A stretch of 7,084 nucleotides of DNA, from contig JAAGZM010000309.1 in the NCBI GenBank assembly GCA_024206355.1, forward strand, positions 1 through 7,084, given 5' to 3'. Both the position numbers and the translations under genes were made by a program. The notes beneath the pieces were generated by a model, which was given only the letters and a program-made list of their open reading frames with translations, did no database searches and was not told the DNA's origin. Shown here piece by piece: positions 1 to 4,165 of this stretch. Within the stretch, counting starts at the first letter, position 1. Every line of letters starts with the position of its first letter. Source of the DNA: Gammaproteobacteria bacterium. GTDB lineage: Bacteria; Pseudomonadota; Gammaproteobacteria; Enterobacterales; GCA-2746155.

Positions 1-1
1 G

Positions 2-394
2 GATAACGCTCAATTGATCACAATGAAATCCAGTGTTGAGCTATTGAATGAAAACAAAGAGAGCAAATTAATTGAAATTGAAGCGGCTAGAAATTTAGCG
101 ATAGAAACCCCAGTGGTGAGCAGTGTCTTAGGTACTGAGCATACTTATCAAACTAAAGCCTCCAATCGCCAATTTTTGAATGACTTAATCACCCTGGGGA
201 TTGACAGCAAATTTACTTGTGTGGACATGGAAGGCAATAAAGCCAGAGTGCCACACACTAACGCACAATTGCTTGTACTGGCTGAAGATATGCAAAATTC
301 AATTACACAATGCTTTGAACAATTTGAAATGCTGGTCGCACAAATTGACAGTGCAACCGACCAAACTGATTTTAATATGATCCAGTGGAGTTAA
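2..394 (+). CDS. DUF4376-like phage tail-associated protein, C-terminal part (5' end outside window)
   Basis: The reading frame is open from the first bases of the window to a TAA at 392-394, so the gene most likely starts upstream. A TTG at 14 and an ATG at 23 are in frame, but neither has a convincing SD. The visible ~130 residues show a helical stretch (KLIEIEAARNLA), then a globular part with NRQFLNDL, a 'D-x-x-G-N-K' turn, HTNAQLLVLAEDM and CFEQFEMLVAQI. This order resembles the DUF4376 domain seen at the C-terminus of many phage tail-fibre or tail-assembly proteins. The match is from pattern memory, not a search. Its biochemical role is unknown. The next gene starts 4 bases after the stop, with GGAG at 387-390 inside this coding end, so the two are probably co-transcribed and translationally coupled. 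An alternative is a short complete protein starting at 14 or 23. Confidence 0.72.
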   Translation, partial: DNAQLITMKSSVELLNENKESKLIEIEAARNLAIETPVVSSVLGTEHTYQTKASNRQFLNDLITLGIDSKFTCVDMEGNKARVPHTNAQLLVLAEDMQNSITQCFEQFEMLVAQIDSATDQTDFNMIQWS

Positions 395-398
395 ATAA

Positions 399-1679
399 AT
401 GAGCTTACTTTCCCCCGATCCAGAATTTCAAACCTTTGAGGCTCCAGCAAATCCGACTCAGGAGATAGGCGAGCTTTCCGATTTTTACAAAAAGAAAAAT
501 TTTGCTCCAAACACAACGCCAACCCCTGTTAAATACGCAGAGCCGAAAGGGGATTATTCCAGAATGGACAAAAGCTTATTAAACAAAGTCAATGCAATGG
601 AAGATACGGGCAGCAATGCAAGAAAAAATATTTATGAAGACAAGACAAAGTTCAGTGATGATTTAAAAGATTTGAATGTCACTAAGAATGCTAACCTTTT
701 ATCTGATCGTATGTCAGGTATTTTGGATGAAGGCTCGCCGTTAATGGACAGAGCTAAGACAGTTGCTAATCAGGAAATGGCCAAGAGGGGCTTGTTAAAC
801 TCTTCTATTGGTGTTGGGGCAACTCAATCAGCCTTAACGGATCAAGCGTATAAAATCGCAGCTGGTGATGTTGATGTAGATAAGTTCAATGCAGGCGAAG
901 AAAATAAAATGCAAAGTCAGTTAATGGGCAGTGAAGCTAATCTGTCCAGTCAGGCAATGAATAACCTGGGCTCGACTTACAATACCACTCAATCAGATCA
1001 AAATGATTTATTAAAAGATACCAATAAAGCTGACTTGGACATGGAACACACCATGCTTCAATACACAAATGAGCGAGCTATTGAAATGCTCAAACAGCAA
1101 TCAGGCTTATATGCTCAATATCTCAATGCATATTCAAGTATTGCTTCCAGTGATATTCCAGCCTCACAGAAAAATGCACAATTAGAAAATCTTGGAAAGA
1201 ATATTGATGCTGCGGTCAATGCAGCTAATCGGTACTCTGATCTTGTGATCACCAATGCGCCAGGGGGATTTTCTTTTGATCCGGTAAACGGGGAGAACGC
1301 CAGCGCTGGCAGCAGCACAATATCTGATTTAAACGCAAGCGATACATCTCAAACAGACAGTTCTTCTTTGTTGCAACAAGACGTAGAAGAAATGAATATC
1401 AAAGTCAATGATATTTACAATCAGGTTAGAGTCGGAGGTGGCGATTCGCCTGAAGAGAGTTTGATTGACGATTTCAGGCAAGCAATGGACGTTGTTAAAT
1501 CGAGCCCTTATGAGCTCGATAGGATTATGCGGATTTACAGCGAAAACGGTATGAATAATGATAATTGGGAGGATACTATCAATAAAATGATAACTGCCTC
1601 TCAGCCTTATGTTGATGAACAACGTAAGGCAGCAGCGGCAAGAACATCTTGGTATGGTGGTGGGGGTGATGGCGTTTAA
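399..1679 (+). CDS. Phage virion structural / internal (ejection-type) protein, 426 aa
   Basis: The start is well placed: GGAG at 387-390 lies 8 bases before ATG 399. The protein has a proline-rich, probably disordered N-terminus (1-55), a long helical body (56-280), a Ser/Asp-rich linker (about 295-325), a second helical part (326-410) and a glycine tail (WYGGGGDGV). Residues 126-156 (EMAKRGLLNSS, then an Ala-rich helix ending YKIAAGD) match a signature I know from internal or connector-associated virion proteins of many tailed phages. The YAQYLNAYSSIASSDIPASQ region (238-257) fits the same class. There are no catalytic motifs, signal peptide or membrane segments. Likely role: a component of the DNA-ejection apparatus or an internal core protein. 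This is inferred from signature and neighbours. Residues 24-30 (GELSDFY) closely resemble residues 25-31 of the giant protein at 4166. The following gene is in the same frame, one codon after the TAA. Confidence 0.8.
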   Translation: MSLLSPDPEFQTFEAPANPTQEIGELSDFYKKKNFAPNTTPTPVKYAEPKGDYSRMDKSLLNKVNAMEDTGSNARKNIYEDKTKFSDDLKDLNVTKNANLLSDRMSGILDEGSPLMDRAKTVANQEMAKRGLLNSSIGVGATQSALTDQAYKIAAGDVDVDKFNAGEENKMQSQLMGSEANLSSQAMNNLGSTYNTTQSDQNDLLKDTNKADLDMEHTMLQYTNERAIEMLKQQSGLYAQYLNAYSSIASSDIPASQKNAQLENLGKNIDAAVNAANRYSDLVITNAPGGFSFDPVNGENASAGSSTISDLNASDTSQTDSSSLLQQDVEEMNIKVNDIYNQVRVGGGDSPEESLIDDFRQAMDVVKSSPYELDRIMRIYSENGMNNDNWEDTINKMITASQPYVDEQRKAAAARTSWYGGGGDGV

Positions 1680-1682
1680 ACT

Positions 1683-2108
1683 ATGAACGCCATACCTGAA
1701 CAGGTGGATTCAATCCTTCAGTTAATGATTGGATCACATGAACTCTCACCACAAAAACACATTCCTTATGATGATGAAGTGGGGAAAGCTTATCTTGAAC
1801 ATTGGATAGCCGATCCAAAATCAATCGTTCTGGTGAATAAAAATGTCACGGCTTGTTATATTGTTTCTTTAATCCCTTCATGGTGGTCAAAAAAACCGTT
1901 TGCCAGTGATATTTTTCTCTATTCAAAAACACCAGGCGCAGGGTTTCGGTTAATGAAAGAAGCCCAAAAATGGGTGGATGGATTCGGAACTTCCATTGCT
2001 GGTGAAGTGATCAGCACATCAAATGCAAATAAAGCGACAGACGCAATGTATCAACGCCTTGGTTATCAGCCAATCGGCTTTAAATATCAACGAGGATCAG
2101 AACAATGA
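1683..2108 (+). CDS. GNAT-fold acetyltransferase-like phage protein, 141 aa
   Basis: The protein shows the GNAT pattern. A beta strand (FASDIFLY, 73-80) leads into a loop TPGAG (83-87) and a helix (88-100), as in the acetyl-CoA pyrophosphate-binding motif. After it comes a strand (AGEVIST) and the C-terminal motif N-A-N-x-A-x-x-x-Y-x-x-L-G-Y (114-128), the usual GNAT end. The glycine loop is shorter than the canonical Q/R-x-x-G-x-G/A, so activity is not assured. Small GNAT-like proteins often sit among podovirus internal-protein genes. The T7 gene 13 product is, as I recall, a comparable case, and such proteins may be structural or assembly factors rather than enzymes. The substrate cannot be told. 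The SD is weak (GGGGGTGA about 14 bases upstream), and the gene begins one codon after the previous stop in the same frame, so reinitiation or coupling is likely. Its stop overlaps the next start as ATGA (2105-2108). Confidence 0.8.
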   Translation: MNAIPEQVDSILQLMIGSHELSPQKHIPYDDEVGKAYLEHWIADPKSIVLVNKNVTACYIVSLIPSWWSKKPFASDIFLYSKTPGAGFRLMKEAQKWVDGFGTSIAGEVISTSNANKATDAMYQRLGYQPIGFKYQRGSEQ

Positions 2109-2872
2109 GTATGCAAATAATTACGATGGCCGTTAAGGTTATTGGAACCGCAATGGCAGCCAAGACAGCCATAGACGGGCTAAAAGAGGGTAATTTGCTT
2201 AAAGCAGTCATGGGTGGGGTTAATGCTTATTTTGGGGCATCGTCCTTAATGTCATCTTCAGCATACGGTCAAGCGTATGGTAATGTGAATGGCTCGCTCG
2301 GTGATGCCGTAGCAGCAGGCACAGAAGCAACTTTTGATTCTGCGGCCATAGGTGCAGATGCAGTAAACGGGATGACAGATGCGGGCGCAGGCATTGCAGA
2401 AGTTGCGGCGAACACACAAATGCCAGCAATGATGAATGGTGCAGAAAGCGCCATGAATGCTTCCATTGGCAATACTGGATTTTCCCCCACTAATTTTAGT
2501 TTAGAGGGTGCAGTCAATCCATTAGCAGGCAGCAGTGAGGGCTTACTAAGTAGATTCGGTAATAGTGTATCAGAAGGGGTAAACTCTTTCGGCAATGATA
2601 TTAAGAGTGCTATTAATGGCAATGACCAATACAGCATTATGACCAACAGTAATGACGGTGGTCTTTTAAGTAAGGCAGGAAATTTACTTAAAGATAACAA
2701 GCAGTTAGTCGGTAGCGGTATGCAGTTATTGGCAGGGCAGCAAAATAAAGAATTTATGGAAGAGCAAATGGCTGAAAACCGCCGCAGAGAAGATGAAGCC
2801 ATTGCCAGAGAAAAAGAGTTATGGCGAAACAGTGGCCAAGCACCAAGTTATCAATACGGGTATGGAGGTTAA
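2105..2872 (+). CDS. Gly/Ala-rich putative internal virion protein, 255 aa
   Basis: ATG 2105 overlaps the previous stop by four bases and has AGGA at 2093-2096, 8 bases upstream. I do not recognise a named family. Residues 3-50 are mildly hydrophobic and small-residue-rich (ITMAVKVIGTAMAAK, then VMGGVNAYFGASSLM), compatible with an amphipathic or membrane-active segment. Residues 50-145 are Ala/Gly/Asn/Ser-rich with little charge. A diverged repeat follows: GLLSRFGN at 146-153 and GLLSKAGN at 186-193. The C-terminal part (about 205-241) is a highly charged helix with RRRED and AREKELW, and the protein ends YQYGYGG. A small-residue N-terminal half with a charged C-terminal helix is common in phage internal or pilot proteins that contact membrane during DNA delivery. 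That role is inferred from composition and position only. Confidence 0.75.
   Translation: MSMQIITMAVKVIGTAMAAKTAIDGLKEGNLLKAVMGGVNAYFGASSLMSSSAYGQAYGNVNGSLGDAVAAGTEATFDSAAIGADAVNGMTDAGAGIAEVAANTQMPAMMNGAESAMNASIGNTGFSPTNFSLEGAVNPLAGSSEGLLSRFGNSVSEGVNSFGNDIKSAINGNDQYSIMTNSNDGGLLSKAGNLLKDNKQLVGSGMQLLAGQQNKEFMEEQMAENRRREDEAIAREKELWRNSGQAPSYQYGYGG
2864..2868 (+). promoter_or_regulatory. Ribosome binding site GGAGG that fixes the start at 2875
   Basis: A full GGAGG lies 6 bases before ATG 2875. An in-frame ATG at 2821 would add 18 residues and overlap the previous gene by 52 bases. It has only a weak AAGAG two bases upstream, and its extra residues look like a readout of the other gene's frame. 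The GGAGG therefore decides the start in favour of 2875. Confidence 0.8.
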
Positions 2873-2874
2873 TT

Positions 2875-3294
2875 ATGTCAGGTCTGCTTAATCAAGAAAT
2901 GTCTTCTGAACAAATGGGAAGATTCAAGCAACTTTTTCAGGTGGGTTATAACTACATTGATCAGGGTGAAAACTTCGATGCACTTTTAGAACACGCAAAA
3001 CAAGATCCAAAAGGCGCGGTTAGCACTTTTGTTTCTACGCTGGCAACGAAAATCATTAAGCAGACAGGCGAAAAGGATTTAATGGTCCTTATGAGTTCAA
3101 TGCTGGCTGTAATGTCAAATGTAATTGATAACCTTCGAGAACTGGGCATTCAAATTAGTGATGATGACATGATGGAAATCATTAACAACTCAGTGCAGCA
3201 GACTCTAGGTGAAAATCCAGAGTTTGCCCAGGCAGTAAAAAATGATCCTTCGGTAATGCAATCTTTCCAGCAGGAGCCGCAAACTAATGCTTGA
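2875..3294 (+). CDS. Small all-helical phage protein of unknown function, 139 aa
   Basis: The start is chosen by the GGAGG at 2864-2868, two bases after the preceding TAA. The protein is predicted from its pattern to be almost wholly alpha-helical: helices around 11-41, 46-63, 67-91, 97-111 and 115-131, with a Pro-Lys-Gly cap at 45-47. The third helix (LMVLMSSMLAVMSNVIDNL) is methionine-rich and hydrophobic but carries D and N near its end, so it suits a buried helix better than a membrane span. There are no catalytic motifs. Residues 3-6 are GLLN, a form of the tetrapeptide shared across this gene set. The gene lies between two putative internal virion proteins and overlaps the next by 8 bases (3287-3294), so a virion or assembly role is likely. 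I do not recognise a family with confidence. Confidence 0.78.
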   Translation: MSGLLNQEMSSEQMGRFKQLFQVGYNYIDQGENFDALLEHAKQDPKGAVSTFVSTLATKIIKQTGEKDLMVLMSSMLAVMSNVIDNLRELGIQISDDDMMEIINNSVQQTLGENPEFAQAVKNDPSVMQSFQQEPQTNA

Positions 3295-4156
3295 TTTTAA
3301 CTTTAGAAAACAAGATCCATCTAAGTACGCACGGCCTAATGCTATACACAGCGATCCATTAGCTGATTCGATAGGCAAAGTGGGTGGTGGTATAATTACT
3401 CAGTCCATGCAAGAGCAGCGTGACGCAACGCTTAATCGTTTTAGAGAAGTGCGAGAGCAAAAGCAGTATGAGCGCGAGGATGCACGAAATAAGACTGAAG
3501 ACAAGCAAAAGGCAAGTGAACGAGAGTACAGGCAAAAACAGGATAGAATAAAGAATGCATTAGATAGGGATAAGCTTGAGCAAAACAAAAAACATAATAC
3601 AGGTTTGCTAAAAAATAATAGAGATAGATTATCTTTAGAGCGTGATAAGTTTGATCGGAATAAAAATTCAAAAGATTTATCCCCACTGTTAAAAGAACAA
3701 ATTAATTCCCTCAATAAAGAAATTGAGATTATTAGTAAGTCTGACTTTAAAAGTGAAGATGATATTAAGCGATTAAATGTTTTAAGAGTTAAGTTAAATA
3801 ATATTTATCGTAATAATGAAGTAACTACAAATGACTCTGCACAGCCTGAAAGCTCAGGCGGATCATTAAACGATCTAATGGCGAGCTACAAAAAAACAGA
3901 CTCGCCAGAGCAACCAAAGAACATGCTTCAACTTAGACAGGGGTATGAACCGACCAATCAAGAAATAGCAGAAGTAATGAACATGTTTCCAGAGGGGCAT
4001 GTGGTAGGGAAAAACAAGCTTAGAGAGCTTGTGCAGGCTATGAGAATAAAAGAGATGTTGGGGAATAAACCTAACCATACCAAAGGGTTACTGTCTAATC
4101 CTCGAAATCAGATATTGTCGCTTGACCCAAAAAACGCCCCCTCACTACCTAGATAG
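3287..4156 (+). CDS. Highly charged coiled-coil phage protein, 289 aa
   Basis: ATG 3287 overlaps the previous stop by 8 bases and has AGGAG at 3272-3276, 10 bases upstream. After a short N-terminus with a glycine turn (KVGGG, 31-35), residues 41-128 form a near-continuous Arg/Lys/Glu/Gln-rich helix (for example REVREQKQYEREDARNKTED). A second helix at 134-172 (LLKEQINSLNKEIEIISKS onward) has better heptad spacing of Leu/Ile. Residues 180-215 are a Ser/Pro-rich linker. The C-terminal part has a short helical unit (EIAEVMNMF, then KLRELVQAMRIKEMLG) and a GLLS at 267-270. There is no enzymatic motif. The composition suits a scaffold, internal core or spacer protein; nucleic acid contact is also possible. 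It ends in TAG, the only amber stop in the window. The downstream giant gene lies in the same frame four codons further on. Confidence 0.75.
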   Translation: MLDFNFRKQDPSKYARPNAIHSDPLADSIGKVGGGIITQSMQEQRDATLNRFREVREQKQYEREDARNKTEDKQKASEREYRQKQDRIKNALDRDKLEQNKKHNTGLLKNNRDRLSLERDKFDRNKNSKDLSPLLKEQINSLNKEIEIISKSDFKSEDDIKRLNVLRVKLNNIYRNNEVTTNDSAQPESSGGSLNDLMASYKKTDSPEQPKNMLQLRQGYEPTNQEIAEVMNMFPEGHVVGKNKLRELVQAMRIKEMLGNKPNHTKGLLSNPRNQILSLDPKNAPSLPR

Positions 4157-4165
4157 GAATATCTA
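4150..4165 (+). promoter_or_regulatory. Hairpin with GNRA-type loop holding the SD of the giant gene
   Basis: TAGATA (4150-4155) pairs perfectly with TATCTA (4160-4165) around the loop GGAA (4156-4159), which fits the stable GNRA tetraloop rule. The SD core AGGA (4155-4158) for ATG 4166 lies in the loop and its closing pair, and the TAG stop of the upstream gene (4154-4156) spans the stem-loop edge. A ribosome finishing the upstream gene would melt the stem, so it may couple the two genes. The stem is AT-rich (one G-C pair among six), so the effect could be small or nil. Confidence 0.4.

Noticed and set aside
1299..1310. Perfect 12-base palindrome GCCAGCGCTGGC
   Set aside because: It lies inside the Ser/Asn/Ala linker codons of the 426-aa gene, has no U-tract or flanking symmetry, and is likely chance.
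2269..2802. Open minus-strand frame of 177 codons
   Set aside because: It is antisense to a well-supported plus-strand gene, has a Ser/Pro/Leu-rich composition expected from the reverse of Ala/Gly/Asn codons, and shows no recognisable motif or start signal.
2821..2874. Upstream in-frame ATG extending the 139-aa protein by 18 residues
   Set aside because: It would overlap the previous gene by 52 bases and lacks a well-spaced SD, while ATG 2875 has GGAGG at ideal distance.
3400..3714. Minus-strand frames of 104 and 81 codons, rich in Phe, Ser, Cys and Leu
   Set aside because: They are antisense to the Lys/Glu/Arg-rich coiled coil. Such reversed codons give hydrophobic false proteins, and no start signal is seen.
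3890..3896. Run of seven A as a possible frameshift site in the coiled-coil gene
   Set aside because: The zero-frame reading is C AAA AAA ACA, a poor match to the heptamer rule. No stimulatory structure is apparent, and the gene reads on normally to its own stop.
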